DNA of 51,060 bases from Pseudomonas extremorientalis (GTDB taxonomy: Bacteria; Pseudomonadota; Gammaproteobacteria; Pseudomonadales; Pseudomonadaceae). Below the pieces are notes generated by a model. The model ran no database searches and was not told where the DNA came from. It saw only the letters and a list, made by a program, of their open reading frames with translations. Below are positions 1 to 8,927 of this stretch, in pieces; positions within the stretch are counted from its first letter, which is position 1, and every line of letters starts with the position of its first letter. Location of the stretch: the NCBI RefSeq assembly GCF_001870465.1, contig NZ_MDGK01000020.1, forward strand, positions 1 to 51,060. The letters are read 5' to 3'. Position numbers and translations under genes: made by a program.

Positions 1-58
1 TCGAACCCCTGTTACCGCCGTGAAAGGGCGGTGTCCTAGGCCACTAGACGAAGGGGAC
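1..58 (-). tRNA. tRNA-Glu (UUC), 3' end cut by window edge
   Basis: The reverse strand begins GTCCCCTTCGTC and continues with a D-arm and an anticodon stem-loop CCGCCCTTTCACGGCGG containing TTC, then the start of the T-arm (GGGGTTCGA). This is the expected layout of bacterial tRNA-Glu. About 18 nucleotides of the 3' end (rest of the T-arm, acceptor stem, CCA) lie outside the window. A good sigma-70 promoter sits about 60 bp upstream. Confidence 0.93.
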
Positions 59-114
59 ACACGTACAACATTCACTGCTTAACCGCGTTTTGCTGTGTGC
101 TTTACGCGTTAAGT

Positions 115-150
115 GGCGCGCATTCTATGGACGGATTGAAAGATCGTCAA
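115..150 (-). promoter_or_regulatory. sigma-70 promoter of the tRNA-Glu transcript
   Basis: On the reverse strand TTGACG (150-145) and TAGAAT (127-122) are separated by 17 bp. The bases after the -10 (121-115) read GCGCGCC, a GC-rich discriminator of the kind found at stringently controlled stable-RNA promoters. Transcription would begin near 115, upstream of the tRNA 5' end at 58. Confidence 0.75.
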
Positions 151-418
151 CCCCCAAGGATAAATTTATTAAAATCAATGACTTCCCCCAGCTTTTCGGG
201 CTCATGGGGGGATTGTGCGCGTCCGGGCTTTGACGCCTATATTCTGGCGCCCGACAAGACGCTATAGTTCGCTCCAGCAAATGATGGCAATGTGCATCCA
301 TGCAGGGAGCGCCTATGCCTATAGAAGCAAACTACCCGGGCAACTGGTCGATCAGTCCTATCCGCCGGATGGCCCAGTCACTACACTCCACTGTAAACCC
401 TATAAAGAGGTCACACCG
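151..418. other. intergenic region between tRNA-Glu and the first protein gene
   Basis: Beyond the tRNA promoter no gene or strong promoter was recognised here. An open frame extends upstream of the chosen start at 419, but its translation is not family-like and it lacks a better ribosome binding site. An AT-rich stretch at about 161-180 could hold a promoter for the rightward gene. Confidence 0.4.
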
Positions 419-1189
419 GTGACACCACTCATGATCACCCTGCTGGTAATAGCCGGGATCGCAATACTGATCGCCATTGGCTACATGAACCACGTGGTGG
501 AAAACAACAAGCTGGAAAAGAAGCGCACCGAGATCGAGCTTAACGATCGCCTGCGCCGTTGCGGTGAAATCACCGAGACCTTCCCTGGCCAGTTGATGAC
601 CCCGGCGCTCAAGCTGTTGCTGACCCGCCTGGAACTCAACGTCAACCAACGCCTGTTGAACCTCAACAAAGGCAGCGCGCCGCTCAAGGCCCGCATCACC
701 GAGTTGAATACGCTGGTCGCCCAGGGCGAATCGATCCCGGTGAACAACCCGCCCGCGCCGATCCAGACCGAAGCCAAGGCCAAGGATGTGCGTTTCCTGC
801 TCGAAGCCCTGCACGGCCAGGTCACCCGTGCGGCCCAGGATGGTTTCCTGCCGGCCAACGAGGCCAAGCACTGGATCCGCGAGATCCGCCATATCCTGGT
901 GTTGCTGCATATCGAGTTCTTCAACAACCTCGGCCAGCACGCCCTGCAACAAGGCCAGCCGGGCCAGGCGCGGCTGGCATTCGAGCGTGGCGTGCAGTAC
1001 CTGCGCAAACAGCCGGAGCCGGTGATCTACAGCGCACAGCTGCAACACCTGGAAGCCCAACTGGGACGCGCCAACTCCACGGTGCTGACCAACAGTAAGC
1101 CGGCCGAAGACGAAGTCAACGAACTGACCGAAGGCCTCAAAGTGGTCGACGCCGACGCCGAGTGGAAGAAGAAAGTCATCTACGACTGA
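419..1189 (+). CDS. conserved hypothetical membrane-anchored coiled-coil protein
   Basis: The function is not recognised. The protein is about 256 residues from the GTG at 419, chosen because AGAGG precedes it by about 8 bases; an ATG at 431 is the alternative. It starts with one hydrophobic segment (about residues 5-25, ITLLVIAGIAILIAIGY) and continues as a charged, helical, soluble domain. Heptad-like leucines follow the membrane segment (NNKLEKKRTEIELNDRL), and a later part (FNNLGQHALQQGQPGQARLAFERGVQYL) resembles one TPR-like helix pair. The topology suggests an inner-membrane anchor with a cytoplasmic scaffold domain. It stands alone, between the tRNA and a hydrolase gene. Confidence 0.75.
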   Translation: MTPLMITLLVIAGIAILIAIGYMNHVVENNKLEKKRTEIELNDRLRRCGEITETFPGQLMTPALKLLLTRLELNVNQRLLNLNKGSAPLKARITELNTLVAQGESIPVNNPPAPIQTEAKAKDVRFLLEALHGQVTRAAQDGFLPANEAKHWIREIRHILVLLHIEFFNNLGQHALQQGQPGQARLAFERGVQYLRKQPEPVIYSAQLQHLEAQLGRANSTVLTNSKPAEDEVNELTEGLKVVDADAEWKKKVIYD

Positions 1190-1210
1190 TTCGCCGGCTG
1201 GAAGACTGGC

Positions 1211-1234
1211 CTGTGGTGAGCCCGCTCACCACAG
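1211..1234. repeat. palindromic hairpin, REP-like or terminator
   Basis: CTGTGGTGAG and CTCACCACAG form a perfect 10-bp stem with a 4-base loop, shortly after the end of the preceding gene. There is no T run, so it may be a REP-type element or a Rho-independent-like processing hairpin, not a classic terminator. Confidence 0.6.
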
Positions 1235-1359
1235 CAATAAAAGCCACGCCAGTACAAACCACCTCGCTGCTTCACAAGATGCCATCACTTTGCATCTATC
1301 CCCCCGCCCCCGACTAGCGTAAAAAAGTGCCCCTCACTCCATGAAGTCAGAGGCCCGCT

Positions 1360-2172
1360 ATGCCTGTCGCCGTCATTGATGGACAACCGCTGCACTACGT
1401 CGACCAGGGTTCCGGCCCCGTCGTCCTGCTGGGCTCAAGCTACCTGTGGGACCGCGACATGTGGGCGCCGCAGATCGAAGCCCTGTCGCAACAGTACCGG
1501 GTGATCGTGCCCGAGCTGTGGGGCCATGGCGAATCCGGCCCGCTGCCCGCACCAACCCGCTCCCTCGACGACCTCGCGCGCCAGGCCCTGGCCCTGCTGG
1601 ACCAGTTGGATATTCCACAGATCAACCTGATCGGCCTCTCGGTCGGCGGCATGTGGGGCGCACGCCTGGCGCTGCTGGCTCCCGAGCGCATCAACAGCCT
1701 GGTGCTGATGGACACCTACCTGGGTGCCGAGCCCGAAGCCACGCGCCAGTATTACTTCTCGCTGTTCAAGATGATCGAAGACGCCGGCACTATCCCCGGG
1801 CCGTTGCTGGACGTGGTCGCGCCGATCTTCTTCCGCCCGGGTATCGACCGCGAATCCGCGCTGTATCAGGATTTCCGCAAGCAATTGCAGGGCTACTCCA
1901 AGGAGCGCCTGCTGCAGAGCATCGTGCCCCTGGGTCGCTTGATCTTCAGTCGCGAAGATGTACTGGGACAGTTGCCCAAGCTGGACGCCGACACCACCCT
2001 GGTGATGTGCGGCGAACAGGACAAACCGCGCCCACCTGCCGAATCCGAGGAAATGGCCGGCCTGATCGGCTGCAGCCTGATCCTGATCCCGCAAGCCGGG
2101 CATATCAGCGCCAGGGAAAACCCGGACTTCGTCAACGAAGCCCTGCTGACCTTCCTCGCCAACAACGCCTGA
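1360..2172 (+). CDS. alpha/beta hydrolase
   Basis: A 270-residue protein of the alpha/beta hydrolase fold. The nucleophile elbow is G-L-S-V-G-G with Ser94. The probable acid is the Asp in CGEQDKP (about 218) and the His is in QAGHIS (about 249). After the first strand it has LLGSS where many relatives have LHG, so the oxyanion region is somewhat divergent. There is no signal peptide, so it is cytoplasmic. The ATG at 1360 is preceded by AGAGG. Substrate cannot be deduced; relatives include 3-oxoadipate enol-lactonase-like esterases. It converges on the chemoreceptor gene and shares a hairpin with it. Confidence 0.88.
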   Translation: MPVAVIDGQPLHYVDQGSGPVVLLGSSYLWDRDMWAPQIEALSQQYRVIVPELWGHGESGPLPAPTRSLDDLARQALALLDQLDIPQINLIGLSVGGMWGARLALLAPERINSLVLMDTYLGAEPEATRQYYFSLFKMIEDAGTIPGPLLDVVAPIFFRPGIDRESALYQDFRKQLQGYSKERLLQSIVPLGRLIFSREDVLGQLPKLDADTTLVMCGEQDKPRPPAESEEMAGLIGCSLILIPQAGHISARENPDFVNEALLTFLANNA

Positions 2173-2181
2173 CCGCCCTCC

Positions 2182-2215
2182 CCTGTGATCGCCGCATGAA
2201 CGCTGCGATCACAGG
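2182..2215. terminator. shared hairpin between convergent genes
   Basis: CCTGTGATCGC (2182-2192) and GCGATCACAGG (2205-2215) form a perfect 11-bp stem between the hydrolase (ending 2172) and the chemoreceptor (stop codon at 2211-2209, inside the right arm). It lacks a long T run. A bidirectional terminator role is inferred from its placement. Confidence 0.6.
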
Positions 2216-4176
2216 CGGAAGTGCCCGACCATCCCCTTGAGTTCCGCGCCCAGCTGCGCCAGCTGAATGCTCGATGCGGCGTTGCCCTGCATGCTCAATG
2301 CCGACTGATCGGCACTGGCACGGATACTGGTGACACTGCGGTTGATCTCCTCGGCCACCGAGCTTTGCTCCTCGGCCGCCGCGGCAATCTGCTGGTTCAT
2401 CTGCTGGATCAGCGACACCGCCACCGCGATGCTGCCCAAGGCACTCTCGGTCTCCAAGGCATCGCTCACCGCCAGCTTCACCAGTTCGCCGCTTTGCTGG
2501 ATCTGCTGCACCGAGGACTGGGCCGCGTTGCGCAAGGTACTGACCAGCCGCTCGATTTCTTCGGTCGATTGCTGGGTACGCTTGGCCAACGCCCGCACTT
2601 CATCCGCCACCACCGCGAAACCACGGCCCTGCTCGCCGGCACGGGCGGCTTCGATGGCGGCATTGAGGGCCAACAGGTTGGTCTGTTCGGCCACGCTTTT
2701 GATCACACTCAACACAGTGCCGATGTTCTGGATCTCGGCGCTCAGGCTCTCGATGCTGGCGCTGGCACTGGTACTGGAGGTAGCCAGCAATTCAATACGC
2801 TGCAAACTCTGGCGCACCACCCGCTGGCCGCTGTCGACTTTGTCGTCCGCCGTTTGTGCGGCTTGCGCGGCTTCTTCGGCGTTGCGCGCCACGTCATGCA
2901 CGGTAGCGGTCATCTGGTTCATCGCCGTGGCGACCTGCTCGGTTTCTTCTTTCTGGCTACTGACTTCGACGTTGGTTTGTTCGGTAACGCTGGACAATGA
3001 GTGAGCCGAGCTGGCCAGTTGCTCGATACCGGCCTGCAGGCCGCTGACCATATGGCTCAGGCCATTGCCCATCTGCTGCATCGCCTGCATCAGTTGGCCG
3101 ATCTCATCGCGGCGACTGACCTCCATGCGCCCGCTCAAATCGCCGGCCGCAATCTGCTGGGCAACCGCAATCACACTGCGCAGCGGCGCGACGATCAAGC
3201 GGGTGATCACCCAGGCCGCGATCAACCCCACCAACAGCGCCAAGGCCGAAGAGCCGATGATCAGCATCGCGCTTTTCTTCAACTGTGCCTGCATCGACAG
3301 GTCTTCAGTGTCGTACGCCTGGTTGACCCGGCCGACCACTTGCTCGGCCCGATCATGCAACTGCTTGTAGACCACCTTCTCCTGGGCCAGCAGGCCGGTG
3401 TACTCGCCGAGTTTTTCACTGAACGAAGCAATATGCCCGGAGACCTCATTCAATACCGTCTGGTAACCGGGGTCCTTGACCGCGGTTTTCAGTGTTTCAA
3501 CCTGGGCCAGCGCCTGGTCGGCCTGCTCGATCTTGCCTTGCTCGGCGTCATCGGCGTCTACCTTGCGGCTCTGGTCCAGACGTACGTGGGCTTCGTTCAT
3601 GGCTTGCAACATCAGCCGTGAAACCTGGCTGACCTGCCCTGCCTGCTCGATAAACTCGGCGCCCTCCTTGCCCTGGCTTTCCTTGAGGCCATAGGCACCG
3701 TCGTCAGCCAGCCCGGCCTGCAGCACATCGAGGTTGTTGGCCACGCTGGACACTGACCAACTGGCCATTTCCAACGCCAGGTCCTTGGTCTGGGTCAATT
3801 CGACAAACTCATCGAACGCCTTGCGGTAGGCGGCCAGGGCCTGTTCCACATCCGTCATGACGGGCACGTTGGCCGCCGACTGGGCCTTGAGGCTCGCCGC
3901 GAGCGCGGCCAAGGCGTCGACACTTTCATGCAGGGCGTCGACGGCCTTGGGGTCGGCATGCAACGCGTAGTCCTGCTCGATCAGGCGCACCTTGAGCAAG
4001 CCGCTGTTGAGCGACGACATGGCCTTGAGGCCTTCGAAGCGCTGGCCAACGGATTGCAGGGACCACACGCCGATGGCCGCGACCAGAGCGGTCAACAGCA
4101 ATACCAGGGTGAAGCCCAAGCCCAGTTTTTTTGCCATACCGAGGTTGGCGAAGCGTCGTTGCACGGCCGAAATCAT
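2209..4176 (-). CDS. methyl-accepting chemotaxis protein
   Basis: A transmembrane chemoreceptor of about 655 residues. TM1 is about residues 21-40, followed by a roughly 260-residue, mostly helical periplasmic sensor, TM2 (about 303-328), a HAMP domain and the cytoplasmic signalling hairpin. The hairpin tip around 497-520 carries the family signature [20 protein letters not shown] followed by [12 protein letters not shown], which binds CheA and CheW. The length and helical character of the sensor fit the helical bimodular (HBM) class, known from receptors for TCA intermediates and organic acids; that assignment is inference. I chose the ATG at 4176; an upstream TTG would add 7 residues. No CheB/CheR-binding pentapeptide is visible at the C terminus (GHFRL). 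Confidence 0.95.
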   Translation of the reverse strand: MISAVQRRFANLGMAKKLGLGFTLVLLLTALVAAIGVWSLQSVGQRFEGLKAMSSLNSGLLKVRLIEQDYALHADPKAVDALHESVDALAALAASLKAQSAANVPVMTDVEQALAAYRKAFDEFVELTQTKDLALEMASWSVSSVANNLDVLQAGLADDGAYGLKESQGKEGAEFIEQAGQVSQVSRLMLQAMNEAHVRLDQSRKVDADDAEQGKIEQADQALAQVETLKTAVKDPGYQTVLNEVSGHIASFSEKLGEYTGLLAQEKVVYKQLHDRAEQVVGRVNQAYDTEDLSMQAQLKKSAMLIIGSSALALLVGLIAAWVITRLIVAPLRSVIAVAQQIAAGDLSGRMEVSRRDEIGQLMQAMQQMGNGLSHMVSGLQAGIEQLASSAHSLSSVTEQTNVEVSSQKEETEQVATAMNQMTATVHDVARNAEEAAQAAQTADDKVDSGQRVVRQSLQRIELLATSSTSASASIESLSAEIQNIGTVLSVIKSVAEQTNLLALNAAIEAARAGEQGRGFAVVADEVRALAKRTQQSTEEIERLVSTLRNAAQSSVQQIQQSGELVKLAVSDALETESALGSIAVAVSLIQQMNQQIAAAAEEQSSVAEEINRSVTSIRASADQSALSMQGNAASSIQLAQLGAELKGMVGHFRL

Positions 4177-4290
4177 TGCACTTGCATCCTCTTGCAATGG
4201 CAGATGCCATCAAGCCCGGTTTACACAAGCGAGATTGGCAACCACAAGGCACCGAACACAAGTCATTGGCGCCACAATAATGGCAAAAAG

Positions 4291-5703
4291 CTACACGCTC
4301 GTCGTTTTCAGAATGGTCGAGGTCGATCTGGCAGGTCCCATGGCGCGGAATAACGCCAGTGCCCGTTGATCATCAGCATAGGCCACATTGATTCGCAGCC
4401 ACTCACTCGGCTCATCCGTTGGACTGAACAGTGCCCCCGGTGACAACAAAACCCCCAGCCGCCGGGCATACGCCTGCAACCGCGACCGATCCCCAGCCCC
4501 TGGCCGCGCCCACACGAACATCCCGCCGGCAGGGTTGGCGAACACCTCCCATTCCTCATCCTCCAGCACCTGCAAGGTCGCAGCCATTTGTGCACTCAGC
4601 CGCTTGCGCAAGCGCTGCACCCACTTGCGATAGGTGCCATTAGCCAGCAGCGTCGCCACTACGGCCTCGGCAAACCGCGAAGTCCCGAAGCCGGTCAGGG
4701 TCTTGAGGCTGGCCAATTGCGCGATGATCGCCGTGCTCGCACTGAAATAACCCACGCGCAAGGCACTGCTGAGGGTCTTGGAAAAGCTTGCGACGTAGAT
4801 CACCCGGTCACCGTGGGGTAACGCCGAGAGCCGTGTGCAACTGGCGTGTTGCAGATCGCCAAACACGTCCTCTTCGATAATCAAAAAGTTATCGCGGTGC
4901 GCCAGCTCCAACACACGCTCCGCCACGGTGCGACTCAGGCTGGAACCGGTGGGGTTGTGATACAGGCTATGGATGAACAGGCATTTGGGCCGATGACGCT
5001 GCAGCAAGGCCTCAAGCGTCGCGATGTCCGGCCCGCCACGGGTGCGTGGCACGTGCAGCAGTTGCACACCATGAAATACCAATTGCCGATAAAGGTTGCC
5101 GTACCCCGGCGTTTCAACCATCACGCAATCGCCGGCCTTGAGCAGGGTGCGTATCAGCAGGTCCTGTGCATGGCTGGCGCCCGCCGTGGTGAGGATGCCG
5201 TCAAGTTGGGTGGGGATGTGGACCTGTGTCAGGCGCTTGAGCAATTGCTCACGCAATGCCGGAAGCCCCAATGGGGTGCTGTAGTTGAACAGCGCCGCCG
5301 TGTCGCAGCGGGTGACTTCGCGAATCGCGTAGCTGATGTCATCGCTTTCGCGCCAGGCATCAGGCAGCCAGCCGCAGCCCAGTTTCAGCTCGCCCAACGG
5401 GTTATCGGCAAAGGCGCCCCAATCTCGCTCGGCACCTTCATACCACTGGTTTTCGTGCACCGTCGGTGGCTGGGCCACGCAGAAACCCGACCCCTGTTTC
5501 GAAACCAGCACGCCCTGGGCGACCAACCGCTCGAATGCCTCGATCACACTGGACTGGCTGAGCAGGTTATCGAGGGCCACCTGGCGAACGGAGGGCAAGC
5601 GTGTACCAGGGCTCGCCCCACTCGTGCGAATCCATTGCGCCACCGCGCTGATGATTTGCTGCACCACCGGTACAAGGGCTTGTCGATCGATCCCTAAATC
5701 CAT
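4291..5703 (-). CDS. MocR/PdxR-type GntR regulator with aminotransferase domain
   Basis: A 470-residue transcription factor. Residues about 1-75 form a GntR winged helix (PSVRQVALDNLLSQSSVIEAFERL, continuing into GVLVSKQGSGFCV). Residues about 105-460 form a class-I aminotransferase fold. The PLP lysine is K309 in VASFSKTLSS, with R316, the HNPTG loop (N250) and D279 also in place. Such proteins bind PLP and usually an amino compound, and activate or repress neighbouring metabolic genes. No PLP or amine gene lies beside it, so its target is unclear. An inverted repeat just upstream is a candidate autoregulatory site. Confidence 0.93.
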   Translation of the reverse strand: MDLGIDRQALVPVVQQIISAVAQWIRTSGASPGTRLPSVRQVALDNLLSQSSVIEAFERLVAQGVLVSKQGSGFCVAQPPTVHENQWYEGAERDWGAFADNPLGELKLGCGWLPDAWRESDDISYAIREVTRCDTAALFNYSTPLGLPALREQLLKRLTQVHIPTQLDGILTTAGASHAQDLLIRTLLKAGDCVMVETPGYGNLYRQLVFHGVQLLHVPRTRGGPDIATLEALLQRHRPKCLFIHSLYHNPTGSSLSRTVAERVLELAHRDNFLIIEEDVFGDLQHASCTRLSALPHGDRVIYVASFSKTLSSALRVGYFSASTAIIAQLASLKTLTGFGTSRFAEAVVATLLANGTYRKWVQRLRKRLSAQMAATLQVLEDEEWEVFANPAGGMFVWARPGAGDRSRLQAYARRLGVLLSPGALFSPTDEPSEWLRINVAYADDQRALALFRAMGPARSTSTILKTTSV

Positions 5704-5717
5704 GCGCCACTCACTTC

Positions 5718-5746
5718 AACTGTCTGTAATTCAACCCGGGACAGTT
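5718..5746. promoter_or_regulatory. inverted repeat upstream of the MocR-type gene (candidate operator)
   Basis: AACTGTC (5718-5724) and GACAGTT (5740-5746) are perfect inverted repeats with centres 22 bp apart, about two helical turns. They begin 15 bp upstream of the regulator's start codon. A role in autoregulation is inferred from position and symmetry only. Confidence 0.4.
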
Positions 5747-5906
5747 AAGCACAGAAGCCCATGTCGGCCCCTCGCCAACTTTTATTAAATTATTGATTTT
5801 ATTGAGTTATTTACCTGCTGACACACATTCTGACAAGGCACCGTGCCAGCTATGGAAAAACCTCACACCCTCCCAGGCCTTTTCGAATGGAGGGCGACCT
5901 GAGGTC

Positions 5907-6668
5907 CTAGATAGCCGTCGCGCCACCGTCCACTGCCAAGGCGTGACCGGTGGTAAAGGCCGCACCGTCGCTGCACAGGTACAGCACCGCGCTGGCGATT
6001 TCCTCGACCTTGCCGATGCGCCCCACCGGGTGCATGGCAGCGGCGAATTCGGCCTTGCGCGGGTCGGCTTCATAGGCACGCCGGAACATATCGGTGTCGA
6101 TCACGGCCGGGCAGACCGCATTGACGCGAATGTTCTTCTTCGCATACTCGATGGCCGCCGACTTGGTCAGGCCGATTACCGCGTGTTTGGACGCGGCATA
6201 AATGCTCATCTTCGGCGCCGCGCCCAACCCCGCGACCGACGCGGTGTTGACAATCGCCCCGCCGCCCTGGGCCAACAGCAGTGGCAATTGATGCTTCATG
6301 CACAACCACACGCCTTTGACGTTGACGCCCATGATGGCGTCAAACTCGTCCAGGGTCCCATCCGCCAGCTTGCCCTTCTCGATCTCGATCCCGGCATTAT
6401 TGAAGGCGTAGTCCAGGCGGCCATGGGCGGCGAGGGTCTGGGCCATCAATTGCTGAACATCCGCCTCCAGCGTGACGTTGCAGCGCACAAACAGCGCTTC
6501 GCCGCCGGCCTGGCGGATCAGCGCGACGGTGCCTTCGCCGCCCGCAACGTCCAGGTCAGCGACCACCACCTTCAACCCTTCGGCGGCGAACGCCAGTGCC
6601 GTAGCGCGGCCGATACCGGCGGCAGCACCGGTCACCAGGGCGACCTGGCCGGAAAACGTCATGCTCAT
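5907..6668 (-). CDS. SDR family oxidoreductase
   Basis: A 253-residue classical short-chain dehydrogenase. It has the cofactor motif TGAAAGIG (13-20), NNAG (90-93), catalytic Ser144 and the Y157-x3-K161 pair in YAASK. Asp38 at the end of the second strand usually indicates NAD(H) rather than NADP(H). The C-terminal part (HPVGRIGKVEEIASAVLYLCSD and on to VDGG) is typical of the glucose-dehydrogenase/ketoacyl-reductase-like SDR group. The start ATG at 6668 was kept; an internal ATG two codons later is possible. Substrate is unknown. It is divergent from the quinone-type reductase gene at 6895. Confidence 0.92.
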   Translation of the reverse strand: MSMTFSGQVALVTGAAAGIGRATALAFAAEGLKVVVADLDVAGGEGTVALIRQAGGEALFVRCNVTLEADVQQLMAQTLAAHGRLDYAFNNAGIEIEKGKLADGTLDEFDAIMGVNVKGVWLCMKHQLPLLLAQGGGAIVNTASVAGLGAAPKMSIYAASKHAVIGLTKSAAIEYAKKNIRVNAVCPAVIDTDMFRRAYEADPRKAEFAAAMHPVGRIGKVEEIASAVLYLCSDGAAFTTGHALAVDGGATAI

Positions 6669-6894
6669 GAGGGATGTCCTGTGAGGGAAAGTCGTGGGTC
6701 GAGTCTAGCCAACGCCGCGCCAGACGCGTCAGCACTATCAAAAGGCCGGTTGAAGCTGCATGAATCGTAGTGATAACAGCCGCCGCCTGACTATCAGCAA
6801 CACCTATCGACCGGCATTCGCACGCTCGGTGAACCTTGCTCCCGGCCCGTTCAAGGTCTATCACTTCAGGTTCATTTCCAGAAGAGTCACTGCC

Positions 6895-7902
6895 ATGAGC
6901 GCCCAGACCAACCGCCAATTCCTGCTCGCCAAGCGCCCGGTCGGCGCGGCCACCCGGGACACCTTCACCTACCAGGAAGTCCCGGTGGGCACGCCCCAGG
7001 ACGGCCAGGTGCTGGTGCGCAATGAATACCTGTCCCTCGACCCCGCCATGCGCGGCTGGATGAATGAAGGCAAGTCCTATATCCCGCCGGTCGGTATCGG
7101 TGAAGTAATGCGCGCCCTGGGCGTGGGCAAAGTGATTGCCTCGCACAACCCGGCATTCGCAGTCGGGGACTACGTCAACGGCGCCCTGGGCGTGCAGGAT
7201 TACTTTCTGGGCGAGCCGCGGGGTTTCTACAAGGTCGATCCGAAACTGGCGCCCCTGCCCCGTTACCTGTCGGCACTCGGCATGACCGGCATGACCGCCT
7301 ACTTCGCACTGCTGGACACCGGTGCGCCGAAGGCTGGCGAAACCGTGGTGATCTCCGGCGCGGCCGGTGCCGTGGGCAGCATTGCCGGGCAGATCGCCAA
7401 GCTCAAAGGCTGCCGTGTGGTGGGCATTGCCGGCGGCGCCGACAAGTGCAAGTTCCTGGTGGATGAACTGGGCTTCGATGCTGCTATCGATTACAAAAGC
7501 GAAGATGTGCCTGCCGCACTCAAGCGCGAGTGCCCCAAGGGCGTGGATGTGTATTTCGATAACGTCGGCGGCAATATCCTCGACGCCGTGCTCAGCCGCC
7601 TGGCGCTGAAGGCACGCGTAGTGATCTGCGGCGCCATCAGCCAATACAACAACAAGGAAGCCGTGAAAGGTCCGGCCAACTACTTGTCACTGCTGGTCAA
7701 TCGCGCGCGCATGGAAGGGTTTGTGGTGATGGATCACGCCGCAGGCTTTGCCGCTGCCGGGCAGGAAATGGCCGGCTGGATGGCCCAGGGCAAGCTCAAG
7801 AGCAAGGAAGATATCGTGGAGGGGCTGGAGACGTTCCCGGAAACGCTGATGAAGCTGTTCAACGGTGAGAACTTCGGGAAGTTGGTGCTCAAGGTCAGCT
7901 GA
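6895..7902 (+). CDS. zinc-independent MDR, NADP-dependent oxidoreductase (CurA-like)
   Basis: A 335-residue medium-chain reductase of the leukotriene B4 dehydrogenase / CurA-type group. It has an N-terminal GroES-like domain (EYLSLDPAMRGWM), then a Rossmann domain with the AAGAVGS loop (156-162) and K184 in GGADKC, which fits NADPH use. Zinc-binding cysteines are absent. Relatives reduce the double bond of alpha,beta-unsaturated ketones and aldehydes. The ATG at 6895 was chosen because the upstream 45 codons in the same frame show no family similarity and GAAGAG lies just before it. A REP-like hairpin follows it. Confidence 0.92.
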   Translation: MSAQTNRQFLLAKRPVGAATRDTFTYQEVPVGTPQDGQVLVRNEYLSLDPAMRGWMNEGKSYIPPVGIGEVMRALGVGKVIASHNPAFAVGDYVNGALGVQDYFLGEPRGFYKVDPKLAPLPRYLSALGMTGMTAYFALLDTGAPKAGETVVISGAAGAVGSIAGQIAKLKGCRVVGIAGGADKCKFLVDELGFDAAIDYKSEDVPAALKRECPKGVDVYFDNVGGNILDAVLSRLALKARVVICGAISQYNNKEAVKGPANYLSLLVNRARMEGFVVMDHAAGFAAAGQEMAGWMAQGKLKSKEDIVEGLETFPETLMKLFNGENFGKLVLKVS

Positions 7903-7931
7903 CCACCCATAGATCTAAATGTTGGAGATCT

Positions 7932-7965
7932 GAATGTGGGAGGGGCAAGCCCGCTCCCACATTCG
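7932..7965. repeat. REP-like palindrome
   Basis: GAATGTGGGAG and CTCCCACATTC are arms of a near-perfect palindrome with GGGCAAGCCCG between them. It belongs to the same repeat family as the copies near 27.5, 34.2, 47.5 and 49.7 kb. It lies between two convergent genes and may also act as their terminator. Confidence 0.85.
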
Positions 7966-7969
7966 AAAA

Positions 7970-8668
7970 TCAGGCGATTTCGGCGACGACTGCCGCCAAT
8001 GCCTTGGCCGGATCGGCCGCCTGGCTGATCGGGCGACCGATCACCAGGTAATCGGAACCTGCATCCAACGCCTGGCGCGGGGTCAGGATACGGCGCTGGT
8101 CATCCTGGGCACTGCCCGCCGGACGAATACCCGGGGTCACCAGTTGCAGCGACGGGTGCGCGGTTTTCAGGGCCTGGGCTTCCAGCGCCGAACACACCAG
8201 GCCATCCAGGCCGGCTTTTTGCGCCAGGGCAGCCAGGCGCAGTACCTGCTCCTGGGGCTCGATATCCAGGCCGATACCGGCCAGGTCTTCACGCTCCATG
8301 CTGGTGAGCACGGTCACACCGATCAACAACGGTTTAGGCCCGCTGCGCTGTTCCAGCACCTCACGGCAGGCACTCATCATGCGCAGGCCGCCGGAGCAAT
8401 GCACGTTGACCATCCACACGCCCATTTCGGCGGCGGCCTTGACCGCCATCGCGGTGGTGTTCGGAATATCGTGGAATTTCAGGTCGAGGAACACTTCGAA
8501 ACCTTTGTCACGCAGCGTACCGACGATTTCCGCCGCGCAACTGGTGAACAATTCCTTGCCGACCTTGACCCGGCACAGCTTCGGGTCCAACTGGTCAGCC
8601 AGCTTCAGTGCGGCGTCACGAGTGGGGTAATCCAGGGCGACGATGATAGGAGTCTGGCAGACGGACAT
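7970..8668 (-). CDS. pyrF: orotidine 5'-phosphate decarboxylase
   Basis: Catalyses OMP to UMP, the last step of de novo pyrimidine synthesis. The 232-residue protein has the family signature [10 protein letters not shown] (62-71) with catalytic Lys64 and Asp67, the ALD near residue 12 and the phosphate-binding TPGIRP and VIGRPI segments. Length is normal for the short bacterial enzyme. It is monocistronic here, divergent from the two-component pair and separated from it by about 260 bp in which I could not assign promoters with confidence. Confidence 0.97.
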   Translation of the reverse strand: MSVCQTPIIVALDYPTRDAALKLADQLDPKLCRVKVGKELFTSCAAEIVGTLRDKGFEVFLDLKFHDIPNTTAMAVKAAAEMGVWMVNVHCSGGLRMMSACREVLEQRSGPKPLLIGVTVLTSMEREDLAGIGLDIEPQEQVLRLAALAQKAGLDGLVCSALEAQALKTAHPSLQLVTPGIRPAGSAQDDQRRILTPRQALDAGSDYLVIGRPISQAADPAKALAAVVAEIA

Positions 8669-8927
8669 TGGAATGGGCTCTCAGGCAAGTCGAAATCGGC
8701 GCGGATTGTAGCGCAAGCGGCGGCGTTGCGGGATCCGATGATCGGTAAATACTGACCAAGCGCTATCGGGCGGGCATTTCAGGGAATTATTTCAAAGCCG
8801 ATACATTCACGACATGCCCCCAACACGCCTCACGGCTAGCCTCGCTTGCACGACCCACCGACCAGCACTTCCAGCCATGGGGCTGGGCGCCTATGCTGAG
8901 CGCAACAACAGGGCAGATGATCGCACT

